Of a stretch of DNA of 64,000 nucleotides, positions 12,201 through 24,752 are shown one piece after another. The stretch's first letter is position 1. Each line of letters starts with the position of its first letter. The notes below the pieces were generated by a model. The model was not told the origin of the DNA and searched no databases. It worked only from the letters and a program-made list of their open reading frames with translations. The DNA comes from Xiphias gladius (lineage: Eukaryota > Chordata > Actinopteri > Istiophoriformes > Xiphiidae): positions 22,188,939-22,252,938 of the forward strand of contig NC_053413.1 in the NCBI RefSeq assembly GCF_016859285.1, read 5' to 3'. The position numbers and the translations under genes were made by a program.

Positions 12201-15200
12201 TTGGGGCTGTGTGTGAGAAATTTTTTTTGAAAGAAAGACTAATGTGATTGTACATTAACAGAGGAGAAACTACTTTACCACAGGACTGTTGCAGAGATAG
12301 AGCTAATAATAAAAAGCGTCCTCACTCTCTCTTCATGAGACATTGGATTTTTTCCTTCTTGTACATTATACATCTCTCCCTTTTTTTCTTTGTTTGTATT
12401 TGTTAAAGTAAGGTAAGGTATCTAAAAAGGTTCTGGCATCAATTGTGAATCTGACTAATATCGAAAAATTTCAAACCTTACCCAGCCCCCAGAGATGAGG
12501 TGGACCTTGGAGTCAGAGACAGAACTAGAGACAACCCCCCCCCCCCAAAAAAAAAAAAAAAACTACCTACAATCCTGCTGGGCAATGTTCAGAAAATACC
12601 AAATAAAACTGAAAATCCATATGCTGAAGAATATCATTTGATATGACTGAAAACTCCAGAAGAGCTTCCAAATGGACCATGAGGTTTGATGTGTGTACTG
12701 TTTTATGGACTGCTCCTGTTGTGCCTGAAGATTTCTGCACTTATGACCAAATTAATTCCGTTTATGGATAATAAAACCAAATGGGAACTTAAACTATGTG
12801 TCAACACCTTAGAATAACCTTAAATTACATCATCAAATTATAATTCCCCGATTACTATTACTACAATATATAGTGTGAACACCAGGAGTTCAAACTCACA
12901 TCGATACTCTGCGCCCAGCCGCAGCATGAGCCGGATGGGGAAGACCTTGGCCCAGGGCGTCTCCCACTTCTGGATCAGGATGCCGAAGAGGTAAGGCGGG
13001 TTTGGTAGCAGGAGGTCCTGCAATGACTGGAAGGAGGGGCTGATATAGAGGAAGCCGCCATGCTCCTTACTGCCCAGGAAGCTCTGCGTGAAGAAGGAGT
13101 GACTCAGGTGGCTCAACACGTTGCCTTTGAAGGATGAGAAAGAAGAGGAGAGAGAAAGGAGAGGTTATTGATACAGGAGATATGACGAGGAGGAGGGGTT
13201 GGTGTTTGGGGGCACAAAGCATAAAAAGCAAAGAATGAGATGAAGGAGATAGGATTAAAAATGAAAGGATGAAATAGAAGAAAACACCAGGGCTGAAAAT
13301 GAACACAAATGCGAAGCAAAAGGAGAAAATAAATTGAGAGAAAAAAAGCTTCTCATCCTCTGAAACGGGAGATAGATATGAAAGGCAGAGGCTTTCAGTG
13401 TATTGCTGGGATTACTGTGTGGATAAGGAGCCTTGCTTAGTCTGTATTAAGGTCTACAATAGTGAATAAAAATTTGCCTGCTCACCCTTCAACCTCATAT
13501 TACCCACAAAGGGTTCGTGTTACTAATTATCCATGGGAGGGATCACTGGCTTTGGATGCCACCTAACACAATAACCCTGATGACAGGACAAAGCTCAGTG
13601 GCTGGGACTCGCTACAGCCAGCACTTCTTCTCGAGTCCTGACTGACTGCGACTTAATGAGGAATGACACACACAAGATGGCTCCTTTCCACCAGCCTGAA
13701 ACTGCTCTAGTGTGAATATGAAAAAGGAAACAGCCTGAGGGGAGCAAGCCATCAAAGTCATCCGATATTAGTTGTATTTGCTCTGCAGCATATGGAGTTA
13801 AAAACGCAAGACAAGCGGTGGTGAGGTGTCAGGCCTGGAGGGAGGCAACCTGACAGCAGGACGCTAATGTTCGGACCATTTTTCATGAAAAAGGCTGAGA
13901 CACAATTCAGCAGTGGTGAACAGTAACCTAGTTTCTAAATAGAGGACAACTTGGTGCACCTGTTGTCTCTATGGAACAAAAAGTAGAACTGGAACAATTT
14001 CCCCTTGCATTATACTGCATCAAGTTCGGGTTAGCTCATTTTTAACTGGACAGCACCTGACTGAGACCGGTGGACTCCCCTGTGGACCTCGATACACAAC
14101 TAGTAATGAGCTGCTATCTAACCCAAGAGTGGCCCATGGTGGAGGTGGAACAGTTTCACAGTGAGCCTCCTGTTGGAGCTACTGGTCATGTTCTTACCGC
14201 TGAGGGCCTCTTGGTAGAGCTGCACAAAGTGGGTGAAGATGTCTTTAGGGATGGTCTTCTCATCAGGGAGACACTGGAGCAGAATGACCACCTCTGCCTG
14301 GCCGACGGCATGCATGCCTTTAGTCGTCACATACCAGCACTTCCGGTTTACATCTGTGGGTAGAGAGAGCAGAGGTCTGGACTGATTTTATTGTTGATGA
14401 TTTATAATGTATTTGTTGTATGGATTTGCTGTTTGTATGATGTTTCTTAGGCACCTGGACTCCTGCATCAGTGCTGTCTCTACATCAAGGACTACAACAG
14501 AAATAAATCCTGGACTTCACTGTGTTATCCTTGACATTTTGCAGATAGACAACTAAACTGACAAACTAAACAAAACTAAAAGAAAAAAACTAAACTAAAA
14601 TTTAGTAAGCACCAAGTCTATGACCTAGTCGTGATACTTCCAACATGGCACAAGTCTGAATTGAATGCTGTTACGTTAACAAAAAAGCGGACAGCAGCAC
14701 AAGATTAAATACAGCAAAGAAAGATTAAATGCATTAAATGTCTTGTTCCGCTCTATAAATTTACTACTCAAATATCATCTCCTTTGCACAATGAGAAAAA
14801 CTTACTTCAATAAACCACAAAATACTAAATTAGCCAGTTGAAACTTTTCTTCTCATGTCAGATCAGTCTTTGAAAGTGACTTTTTTACCCCCGTCACAGT
14901 GCTGGTACCTTGTACACCTACAGCAATAATTACACCAGCTGTTTCTATTTTCAATTTTCAAATAATATCTAAAAAAAAATGCTTCAGATAAAGGACATGA
15001 GCAAACAGGAATTAATGTGAGTCCCAACTTAACATCTTGTCACTTTGTGCTTGTGCACTGTTGAAGATGTACATTAGGCAGTAGAATTGCATAATAAAAT
15101 GATCAATTAAACTGAAACTTTATTAATTAGTGAATTGACTGTGGGAAACAGTGAAAGAGCATCTTTCAGACCCACACTGTTCAGGCTTCAACAGCAGAAT

Positions 15201-18200
15201 AGGTTTTAAAATACACTCCTCTTTCATATCATTAAAAATTCACAACAGATCTTAGCAGTGACGAGAAGCCAAATATTTTCTGTAATGGTCCTGTCATGTC
15301 TGAATGAAGCTGTAACAAGCATTTATATAACAGACTGCTTTGTTTCAATGTGAAAAAGCAAATAAACAGCCTGATGAACCCAGCAGTGTGACGTATTCTG
15401 GGTCTGAAAGGGGTTATATTAAAAAAAAAAACTACAGGCAAAAAAAAAAAAAAAAGACAAAAAAGGAGAAAATTTTCTCTTTTTTTTTTTTTTTTTAAAT
15501 CAGAATTTTGGGTTAATTGGATATGGCTACTCAGTAATCCACAAGAAAAAGGAAAAACTAAATGAGGCGTGATAAAAAATGTATACCGTACAAATATGTG
15601 TTTTTTTATTTTCCTTGGACCATCATGAACTTCTAAATTGTAAAAGCAGGACTTCACAGTCATTACTCCTCCTCCCAAAACAATTTTAATGCTTTCCAAA
15701 TGCCCCCAAATCAGTGCCTGAAATGGTAGAAAAGGCACCAGTTGGGAAACTCACAGTTGACAAGCTTGACCATGGCGAGCAGGTTAGCATTGAGCACGAA
15801 CACCAGGGGGTCTGGGCCTCCCTCCTCCAGCTGCTGCATGAGGACGATCTCCGACGGCCTCTCCTCCACTGCATAGTCTGCAGGTGTGTTAGGGTGGGGC
15901 AAAAGGAGGAGACAAGAGTGGAGGAAGGGAGGAGTTGAGGTTAAGTTAGATAAATAGACAAAGAGAACGGAGGAGGCGAAAGGGTGGAGGTGTCAGAGTG
16001 TGTGGGGGGGGGTGGAGATGGAAAAGTTGCAAGTGAGGTAGGAGAGGGAAATGATTATCAGACCGAGTTAAGAACGGCTAGAGACCCCTGAAATGATTCA
16101 AAACATCATCACAGCATTCACATGAACAAACCCTCCCCTTTCTCTTGTTGGCAATGGGTGGTTGTAACATGAGCCGTGATATAAAGCACATGAGAAACAC
16201 ACTTAACAAGCACAAACACAGCAGCTGACGGAGCAATGAGGAGGCAGCAGAATGGTGAGGATGAGGGCAAGCACCTGTGATGTGGCCTCCCGTACCTCCT
16301 TTGACTCCGGTGGAGATGAGGATGGGAGGGAGCCCGTCCTCCGGAATGAGACTGAGGGAGCTGCCCACGGGACTGCCCACCGGGGCAGCAGGTGTATGGG
16401 CTGCCTGCGGGTGGAGAGGAGGGGTGGGGGTGCAGGGTTAGATGTACTGTAGGTTATAACACACAGTGAGATGTAATTGTACAGCCACAGAATTAAAGAG
16501 CTTGTTTCTGGCTGCGAATATGGAGACATGGTGTAATAAGTACAAGGTGCAGCCAAATCTGCAATCAGCACCTATAATCACAGTCAAATGTGCACTTCTG
16601 GGTACTGTATGGAAAAGGTACCATCACAAGTCCGCTGTCTCAACTGTTTTCTCCAAAATAATGTACATATGTTAGGATAAAAAAAATGAGAGAATACAGA
16701 GCCATCACTGTCTAGCTTCTTAATTACCCCAGTTTAATTAAGTAACCAACACTGTTACCAGTGTTTTATGTAATTTAATTTAACAGAAATGTTAGAAGGC
16801 CGTTCTACACTGTCAAGTTTGGTTGTAAAAAAAAAAAAAAAAAAAAAAAAATTGTACCATAAGCACAAATGACAATTATTTCCCTCAGGAGTTGGTGGAA
16901 ACAAAATCGCAATCAGTTCGTAATGTAAGCTTTCTGTTATAAATTTGTCCTCTCCAAGACCAAAATGAGGTTACTTAAGTGATGTCACTTGAGGAATTTT
17001 CTTTGTTTTGATAAAGCTCCTCCAGAGCCACAGAAGACATCACACAACTGTTTTCACAGACTGAGTAGAACTCGCTTTGACTAGTAAATTGATTTTAACA
17101 TGAAAATGAATTGAGCGCCCTTTTAACATTGCTACTGGTCTGAACTGAATGTTCTGTCACTTTTGCCTTCAAGTCACTTTTATTTGATATATTATTAAGG
17201 TGCTAAACCATGAAAACAGCTGGAAAAGCATAGTAAGAGCCCCTGTATATCAATGGCTCAACACTTTTTTAGTGCCTCTGGTCATGTTACGAAAGCGAAT
17301 TGAGCAAAACCTTTGGCAGTAAATTCAAATCCATGTAATATAGAGTTCATGCCAGTATGACTTTCACATTGTGAAAGTCTGATTTTATACCCAAGTTGTG
17401 TCTGCATAGCATCAGCAGGCCATCTCGCACAAGGCCACTTAAAAGTTTCAACAACCAATCTGTTCAACAGGCCATGAATCATCCTCACTGTTGGCATTCA
17501 GGTCCAATGAGTGCGGGGCACAACCTCAGAAACAACCGTACACATCTTGCTGTTCTGTTAAGTGCTGTGAGGCAAACTTTAACGTAGCGGTCACTTATGT
17601 TGGATTACAGTGAATCTAGTACAGGACATTCTAGCTTTGAGCATTTCAGTCTGTTGGGATTTGTAATTCTGATTATGCAAACAAGGAATGTTTCTTTTGA
17701 ACCCTGTTTACTGCCTGTGTATTACAGCCCATGACCCAGCCAGTAAACCACCAAGAGTCCCACAGAAAGAGTTCTTTGTGGCTTCTTTCAGCTAATACGA
17801 CCGTACACACTAACCTAATAGCATTAGCTCTGGGTGAATGTTTTTTTCGTGCCAGGCCTACCTCTGAGGAATCAGAAGTGGAGGATTTGTTTGAACACGT
17901 GGAGATGGCCAATGACTGGGACGGAGCTTGACTGGAGGTCGGAGGTTTGGGGGACTCTGCTGTGTCTCCATTAGGTAGGACCCCATCAGCGAACCACACC
18001 CTCCTCTGCTCACGTGAGAGGGACCCTAAACGTGAGAATCACAAAATTAAATTTTATCTGAATGTCTTAGTTGAATGCCCACACTCAGGCAGACACAGGC
18101 ACAGTGAACCACCACAAGCTTACATGTTAAAACTGCAAACCATTCTCAAGACTAAAAAAAAAAAAAAAGAAAAAAAGAAAAAAAAGGAATGGGGACAGAA

Positions 18201-21200
18201 TGTCACTGTAAAAGGTGAAAAATAAAGTGCTAAGAGTATTTCTATGCTTGGTAAAGGTCGTACCCTCGTTGCCAGGCTGTTTCAGGACTCCCACAGGCAC
18301 CATGACGGTGGGAGGAGGGGAGCTGAGTACCCCAGAAGCCTGAGCCTGCTGCAGAGGGGGGATTGTGGAGCAGTACTCTGCTGGGTTGTTGGGGTTCGGA
18401 CTCTGGTTGCTTCCCGTCGCCGGTGTCTCCCATGATTGGGCTGGCAGACAGAACATGTCATTAGGATCAGTTAGGAAAAATGTGTCTGTGTGTGTCGAAG
18501 GTCTAAAAACTACACAGACTCAGACAAGTCTCTCTTGTAAGCAATATATCAAATTCTACATGTAAACAGGTGCTGGATGTCTAAGTTTTTTTTTTGGGGA
18601 GGGGGGTTTATATAAATAAATATAAAAATTGCCAGTTCTACACGCAGAGATATATTGGTAATAAAAGCATTACTCAAACAAAACAGATAGACATTTTTCA
18701 CATGTTTTTTAAAGCCAATATTTGCCATTATTAATAGTATTAGCATATAGTGTTTTATCTTTTAAAATTAATGGACCTTATTCATAGCAGACATTTTGGC
18801 TTGTCACAGTATGACAATCACATGTATAACTAATGTCATTAATGAGGGCTCTGGTCCAGTAAGTAGCCCAGTAAGCCATTCTTGTAAATGAAATGCAGTT
18901 GTAATGAACTGCATCGGTGCTTTTCCTGGTATGGCATGTCAAACTGAGCTATGAAAAAGGTCTATTCATACAGTAGCTGTGCCCGATTACCATATTATAT
19001 ATAATTCTCTACGTGTGTATGGAGTAGAAAAAAACAGAGCTGCAACACTTTTTCTGTTAAAAATAACATATTTCTGTCGACAACAGTGGTATGTTTTGGT
19101 TCTGAACAGCCACACATACTGTTGGTTAAGCTTTACCATGGTTTGATCAAAACCAACACCTTCAGTATTTTTTTTTTTTTACACTAAAGGGACAAAAAAA
19201 AAAAAAAAAACGAGTATTTCTTTCTTTTTTGTATTAATGTACCTTTGCCTTCTTCTGCTCAAATTTTCAGTGATTGAAAATCTTTTTTAAAAAGGGAAAG
19301 GTCTCATCAGTTTCATTTCTATATACAAAGGGCACATATAAATGTCACATATCAGCTGGAAAGAACTAACTTTCTACTTGCAATGATGCTCACCACTCGT
19401 CAGAGCAGAATGACAGGTGACACAGACACGGGCCTCCTTCCTGTCCATGTACGTTAGTCTACACTTCAGACTGCAGCACGTCGCACAGAACACCTTAAAA
19501 ATAACGAGCAGACACACAGAAACATATCATTTGTGCCATATTCCTACAAAAGAAAAAGCACCCTGGACATAGCTTCATGACATTTTCCCAAAATGACTTC
19601 ACATTTACTGTAAAGATTTTAAAAGGAGAATACTTGAAAAGAAGTTCTGATTAACTGTGGAGCAAATGTACCATTTTATGCACCTTGAATTCCTGTACTT
19701 AGCCAGCGCTTCAACGAGCTGCAGCTGTGTACAAGGATCTTCACTTTCAGTGCATTAGCACTTCATTACACATCATTATCCAGTAACATGTATTTAGTAA
19801 ATGATCAGACTGAGGGTGGAGCATCCTTTTAATTCCAGAGCCTAACAGCACCATCATAAGCTGGTTTTTATGGATCTGTGTCTATTGTTTTTGCGGACCC
19901 TGTGCTGGTGTCAGTATTACTGCAGTGCCAGCTCCTCCCTGCTCAAGTGGCAGGGTGTGTGTTTGTTTACCACCATGGGAAATGAAGTAGCAGTCCGGCG
20001 ATTTTCCAGTGCAGTGTCAGCGACCACATCTTCACTTTAAAGCACTGTGCACATGCCCTGCTGCATGTGTGGGTGGTCATGATGCTAGAAAGCTACCTGC
20101 CCACCCACTGAGTTTATCTGCAAAGAAGGGCCTAAAAAAAAAAAAAAAAAAAGAACTCATCTATCAGAGCACTGCATTTAATTTACCTCATTACTCCAGC
20201 GAGTCCAACAAAGCTTCTATAAGTCACTGATGAAATATTATTCTGTAAAATTTGCAGTGTATGAAAAACCTGAGAAAAATAATTTCGGAAATAAATTTTG
20301 CCTTTCCTTCAGCACATACTTATCCTGTTTTATTAAAAAAAGTGTATTTTTTTTCTGACTATGTCATGGCACCACTCCCCCAAAACATTCATGATTCCAG
20401 ATAAGAGCCATACAGTAAAAGGTTACTCACTCCTGAGAAATCCGGCATAAAGGCATCAGCTGAATCTTTAAATTTCAAATATATTGCGGAGAAATGTAAA
20501 AGGAAATACAACTGCATCATCCAACATACTCACAAACTGCAATAGGTCTCCAGTATGTGATATTGAGAGCATTCTAGGGTTCCTTTCTGCTGAAATGTTG
20601 TAATGCAAGTTCTTGGTTTACCCACTTAGCCTGGCATCACTGACAGGTTAACATAAGTTAGCATCATTCAGCCACAGTTTTTTGATGTCATTCATCTTAC
20701 TCTAAATCTAATAAAACTTCTGGTCTATTAGCCTGTACAGACTACTGTAGGAGCACAAATCTCAACCCTGGCTTTTTCTGAAGCATTTCTTTTATTCTCA
20801 AGGAAAGACCCCCAAAAAAATTGACCTTTACTATTGATGATTTAGATAGTACATTTTTTAAAAACTATTTTATTGTGTTTTAAAATGTTGTCTCGATGCA
20901 TTTCTCTGCCTCGTGTAAAGCTCTTTAGATTCTCCCTGTGTTTAAAAGGTGCTGTACTAATAAACTCGTTCGCATTATAAATGTAGCTACTGGAAATATT
21001 TCAGTGACAGCAAATTGTCTGCTTTTGGTTACTTATCATGAGATTAATCTAAAAAATAAAGTTTAAAAAAAAATGTGTTTTTTGGATATTCCCTTTAAAA
21101 GCAGCTCTAGCACTCCTCTAACCTTGCCACAGGCCCTGCAGTGGTGCCTCCTCTTGGTGAAGGTGAACTTGACATCACATTTCATACAGACAGGAGCCTG

Positions 21201-23953
21201 GGAGTCGGGCACCCACACAGGGGCAACCTCTCCCAGGGAGCTGGCAGGTTTCTTGCAAAGAGCACCCTGTTGGCCTGCCTGGAGGTCATTGTCTGGGCTC
21301 TCTGAAGGCATCAGGGAAGGAGAGTGGACAACACTATCTCCGTTCACCCCGACTGCAGTCTGATCAGTCCCACTGAGCGTTGTTTCAGATGGTGTCCCTC
21401 TCCGACACTGGTTCTCAAGGTTCTTGTTCTTGCTGACAGTGGACGGGCCAAGCTGGTTTTGGACCTGGCCCGACAGCGGCTGTGGAATCTGGAGTTTGAG
21501 GCTGACCGGCTGCTTCGGCCTTGCCCCTCCATAGGGAACACTGACCGGCTGCAGCCGGTTGTTGTTGAGTTTTGGTTGGATGCTACCTGACCCCATTGCT
21601 CCTCCATCGATGCTCTCCTGCTTGCTCTCCTCCATCTCTTTCTCCTCCAGCACAGAGTCCTCTTTGGAGGGGACAGGAGAGGGAGAAAAACCCTCCTCTT
21701 CCTCTTTCTCTTCTGTCTCTTTCAGCTTGGAATGACTACTCCTCTCCTGCTCTAAACCATTAGGAAGGCTGGTTATTCGGAGGAACTCTTCTATCTGTCC
21801 CTCTGGACCACATCTGCTCTCCTTTTCCACTCCGACCGGGTCAGGAGGAGACATGCCATTCTCCTCTGCCTCACTATCAGCCTGACCGTCTCTCCCCCCA
21901 TTTAGGGGACTGTCTCCCTGGTCCTCTTTTGAGTTTGCAGTTTGTCTGTCTTGACCACAGTCCTGTAAAACAGCTATACTGGCCTCCTCTTGGATACTTT
22001 CTCCAATTTGTGCTGTTGGTTCCACATTTGGAAGAATCTTCTCAGACGGAGCTTCTTCTTGTCCTAATCCGAGCTCAAAGGTAAAGTGAGTGTGACTGAC
22101 AGTGGAGCTTCCTCGTCCTGCTGAGGTAGCTCTCTCCTCCTGATGAGATTTAACCGTCTGGTCAGAAGCACCAGCCTGGTTGTCTGGAGGAGAACTTATC
22201 TCCTCCCTCAGCCCATCATGTTGTGGGCTTGCAGGGCAACCATTCTCCACGGCACTACATGCCGTCACAGGGGGCGGCGAGAGGTCGTCGGTCCCCACCA
22301 GTTTGCCGATGTTGGGCTGTGGGAGTGGTGGGCTGTGGACGTCTGCTGGCCTCTCTTCTACCCAGGTTGGAAGTTCAGGACTGGGATGTCTTTTAGGGTC
22401 GGCCCCCGGGGAGACGCTGGAAGAGGAGTCTGGGAGGGTCTTAAAGGGCAGCGGACTCTCCCGGGGGCTGAGGTCTGCGTGGGCCAGGGCGGGGTTCAAA
22501 GAGAGCAGGTGGGCTGGCGGGGCCAGGATCTGGGTCCACTTGGAATCCGAGAGAATAGGAGTGTCTGTCTCATCTAGAAGAAACAGAAGAAAGGAAAACA
22601 AAGAATTACATGGAACTCACTTTGCCTTAATTATCATGACCTTGGTCTTTTTAAGTGAAAACAAATCAATTTATCCAATCAGGGCTGTAACTAACAGTAT
22701 ATCTTACAGTAGGTCAGAACATCTTACCCTCATTTTCTGGACTGCTTGCAGGTTTATAATCACATTTAAGACATGAAACAGAAAACAGGAGGAAGTGGCT
22801 ACCAGCAAAAAGATCATGATCCTCAACAGCAAGACAGGAAACCTCAAATGAACTGCCACAGAGAACTGATACGAAGATACACGCTCCCAGGTGATCGAAA
22901 GAGCTAAAAATGGCAGAACAGACCAGGGGACAAATTGAGAAATTAGGTTGGCATGGAGTGGGAAATTAGCGCGTGGATGGACTGGGAAATTCTGAGAAAG
23001 TGGGCCAAACGACTCGGCCACCCCTGGGAGCCATCAGTCAAGCTGACACATGAATGCTGTGTAATACTAGTGGAAATTCTTATAACATTTATTCAAAACA
23101 ACTTTCTCACGCAGCCAGGTCAGCTACTGTATAGCACTGTTTTCCCTCCACTGGAATTCATGCTAAGCTGTTTTAGTAGGCGCTGTATTTGGTTCAAACA
23201 CGCACGCACACACGCACGCACGCGCACATGCACGCACACACACACACAGTTAATCTGCCAAGCTGGCAGAGGACATGCAGATAATCACTCAGCCAAAATA
23301 CAAACTGAGCTCACGGCACTATCAAAATACATTCTGTTTGTGTGTTTCAGCAGAACTGGCATTTTTCTGGGGTCATCTACGATAAATCCAGAAAAAGAAC
23401 AGTCCTCCTTCTAAAATAGTCTGATCATTTATACTGGAAAGCTTGGAGTCTGCAGATACACAGCTCAGTAATGCAGTGTTTATTTTACAATTACCATAAA
23501 TAAACTCTGTGGAACCATTTTCAAAAAGGCCTTATTACAATTTCTTTAACTATTGTGAGCATTAAGGGTGAAAAAAAGACAACACTCTTGCCTTGCACCA
23601 ATTACACAGTTTCACACAACCCCAAGGGAAATGGAAAATACAATTAGTCCTATTCCCTCTCTGCACACCTTCCATTACCACTTGTAAATGTTCCTCAAAC
23701 TCATAGGGCGGTGGTTGATCTGACACCTTGGTGATTTACTCATGGGTTATGTAATGGCATCCTAACCTGTTCTGAAACTTCAATTCCATGCACCTTGTCA
23801 CATCCGTCTTTTCTCAAGCACAATGACTCATTGTTTGTCACTTTTTCATCTCCACATTTATTAAATCTCACGCAGTAGCTCACCTTCGTTCTGCTCGAAC
23901 TCGTCCAGCACCTTGTCCAGGTTGAAGGCCTCGGCCTGGAAGTAGTTCTCCAT
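2859..23953 (-). CDS. zfyve9: Smad anchor for receptor activation (SARA), zinc finger FYVE protein 9; 17 coding exons
   Basis: Early-endosome scaffold that binds PI3P and presents Smad2/3 to TGF-beta receptors (family knowledge). Exons (minus strand, 5' to 3'): 23884-23953, 21123-22573, 19394-19493, 18264-18440, 17862-18025, 16296-16404, 15755-15877, 14198-14353, 12900-13124, 10380-10462, 9929-10033, 7366-7516, 7024-7104, 5900-6062, 4661-4766, 3854-4030, 2859-3020. All junctions are GT/AG and phases agree, giving 3,603 nt, 1,200 residues plus TAG. The start [20 protein letters not shown] matches the SARA N-terminus. Domains: acidic, low-complexity N-terminal region (24-470, one large exon), FYVE finger (about 475-545), Smad-binding domain (about 545-620), then a conserved C-terminal region to 1200. 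The Smad-binding segment and N-terminus favour ZFYVE9 over the paralogue ZFYVE16. Human SARA is about 1,425 residues; the difference lies in the N-terminal region. Confidence 0.95.
3285..3416 (+). repeat. tRNA-derived SINE-like fragment
   Basis: The segment GGTTTGAGTCCGACCGGGA looks like a tRNA-type B box. It is followed by 'CTTTGATGCATGTCATTCCT' and a pyrimidine-rich tail ending CTCTCTACTGTGTC, an arrangement known from fish tRNA-derived SINEs. It lies in the last zfyve9 intron and is degenerate, with no intact A box recognised. Confidence 0.5.
3480..3645. repeat. GCTGCAACTAA-family repeat, right half
   Basis: Carries 'GGATTTTAGACTGTTGATTGG', 'TTTTCACATTTTTCTGATATTTTATAGACCA' in part, and the right end TAGTTGCAGCC. 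It lies in the last zfyve9 intron; the left half is missing. Confidence 0.55.
6290..6555. repeat. GCTGCAACTAA-family repeat, worn copy
   Basis: Internal blocks 'GCTGTTAATCAGACAAAAAC', 'CTTCACCTTGGGCTCTGGGA' and 'GGGCATTTTTCACCATTTC' are recognisable. The right end is decayed (TTAGCTGTATCT). It sits in the zfyve9 intron between exons 7024-7104 and 5900-6062, close to a 30-base A run at 6189-6217. Confidence 0.5.
8855..9022. repeat. GCTGCAACTAA-family repeat fragment
   Basis: Carries 'GAATATCTTTGGGTTTTTGA', 'CTGTTGGCTGGACAAA' and a right end TTGGCTGCAG. It lies within the zfyve9 intron 7517-9928, next to the fold-back element. Confidence 0.5.
9078..9450. mobile_element. Truncated fold-back miniature transposon (Tc1-like ends)
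   Basis: The right half ends in TTAGGTGTACCTAATAAACTGACAACTGAGTATA, matching in parts the terminus of the fuller copy at 54587-54990. The left part (about 9080-9170, GAAACTGTTTTAGAGAGCTG...) is roughly the reverse complement of the inner right half (about 9280-9345, ...CTTTGTAAAACTGTTTCAAC), so the element is a large imperfect hairpin. The left terminal repeat is missing. No coding capacity; located in a zfyve9 intron. Confidence 0.6.
11218..11523 (+). other. Unexplained open frame antisense inside a zfyve9 intron
   Basis: 101 codons on the plus strand in the intron between zfyve9 exons 10380-10462 and 12900-13124. The stretch 11290-11510 is more GC-rich than its surroundings. The middle has protein-like composition (basic helix-like [13 protein letters not shown], then a CEKC pair). 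It reads into ACATA|GTAAGC, a plausible splice donor at about 11493, after a possible acceptor AAGCAG at about 11302. I do not recognise the product. It could be an exon of a nested gene, an old retrocopy fragment or chance. Confidence 0.25.
17862..18440 (-). other. zfyve9: zfyve9 exons encoding the Smad-binding domain
   Basis: Two exons (18264-18440 and 17862-18025) carry the SARA Smad-binding region. Visible pieces are [20 protein letters not shown], the proline-rich [13 protein letters not shown], and [16 protein letters not shown]. In mammalian SARA these segments wrap around the Smad2/3 MH2 domain, and the RVWF stretch has been reported as a protein phosphatase 1 docking motif (recalled). 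All key segments are intact here, so Smad recruitment is probably retained. The serine/threonine-rich end of the second exon (residues about 627-654) is less conserved. Confidence 0.85.
19394..21221 (-). other. zfyve9: FYVE zinc finger of zfyve9, split by one intron
   Basis: The FYVE finger is built from the 3' end of the large exon and the 100-nt exon 19394-19493. WVPD, then CMKC, then [10 protein letters not shown] sit before the intron; [22 protein letters not shown] and CVTC follow. All eight zinc-binding cysteines and the three hallmark motifs (WxxD, R(R/K)HHCR, RVC) are present, supporting PI3P binding on early endosomes. The intron 19494-21122 falls between the Gly-Lys and Val of CGKVFC. 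Its donor is GTTAGA, weaker than the other donors in the gene. Confidence 0.9.
20866..20970 (+). repeat. LINE/SINE-type 3' tail
   Basis: The 'TGTAAAGCTCTTTAGATTCT' ... 'AAAAGGTGCTGTACTAATAA' sequence resembles the conserved 3' end of L2-type LINEs and the SINEs that share it (GTAAAGCGCTTTGA...GTGCTATAxAAATAAA). Only the tail is visible, inside the intron that splits the FYVE finger. Confidence 0.45.
23200..23248. repeat. (CA)n/(CGCA)n microsatellite
   Basis: An imperfect CA/CGCA tract in the first coding intron of zfyve9. Open frames through it are repeat artefacts. Confidence 0.9.
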
Positions 23954-24442
23954 GGGTCAGGAAGCTCCACCCTGCCGACGGCCGTGTGAACCTAGAAGCA
24001 TTAAGAATGTGTCCTCAATACCAAATGCATTTATATTTCCATAGTGTAGGCAGATGTCTCCAACGCCCTGAATCATATCTCCTTTTTGATATTTTTGTCC
24101 TCTACTCACTTTAATAAGATTTGTTTAAGTAGAAATATCCCCTCTAACTCTCTTTCACTCTTACTTCTCGTTTCCTTCCCAAGCAGTCCTGTCTTTTGTG
24201 ATCACTGTGGGGTCACACTGATAATAAAAGGGAAGTACATGTATGGTCAAAAAGTATTCCTGACTGAACTAACTGATCTGGAATACTGTAACAAGGTGTC
24301 AACCAGGATATGAACATGTCAAAAAGGTCTTCATACTAAGGTTTCAGGGAAGGTTTCAGTGCTTCTTTTCTATTCCCCTTGATCCAATAAGAGATTTTGT
24401 TATTTCAATATCTGTTGCAGCAAAATTTAAATGATGATATTA

Positions 24443-24752
24443 GGGCTGCAACTAACAGTTATTTTTATTATTGATTAATCTCTCGATTAACCAATCACGT
24501 GGTTTAAAAAAATGCTCATGCCCAAGATCACATCTTAGTTTCAACTGCTTTGTCTGACCAGCAGTCCAAATTCCCAGATCCAATGTGACGTTTTAAAACT
24601 GGGGAAAAACAAAAAGAACAGCAAATCTTCGCATTTGAGAAGAAAAACCATACAATGTCATTTTGTTGTTTGAAACAATAAACTGAATATCAAAATAGTT
24701 TTCTCCGTCTTTCTCTGTCTGATCTCTGATCAACTAGTTGTTTCAGCTGCCA
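24443..24752. repeat. GCTGCAACTAA-family repeat, near full length
   Basis: Begins AGGGCTGCAACTAACAG, then 'TTATTGATTAATCTCTCGAT', the inner 'GTCTGACCAGCAGTCCAAA' and 'AATAAACTGAATATC' blocks, and ends TTGTTTCAGCTGC. Located in the long zfyve9 5' UTR intron (23992-34605). Confidence 0.65.

Noticed and set aside
15232..15738. 168-codon minus-strand open frame in a zfyve9 intron
   Set aside because: Passes through several A/T homopolymers giving poly-Lys and poly-Phe, with no splice sites or recognisable motif; low-complexity artefact.
18127..18456. Continuous frame read as a single exon with a poly-Phe end
   Set aside because: Only 18264-18440 is coding (Smad-binding exon). The remainder is intron including a poly-A tract.
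22180..22776. 198-codon plus-strand open frame
   Set aside because: Lies antisense to the large zfyve9 coding exon and runs past its splice edge; explained by the codon bias of the real exon.
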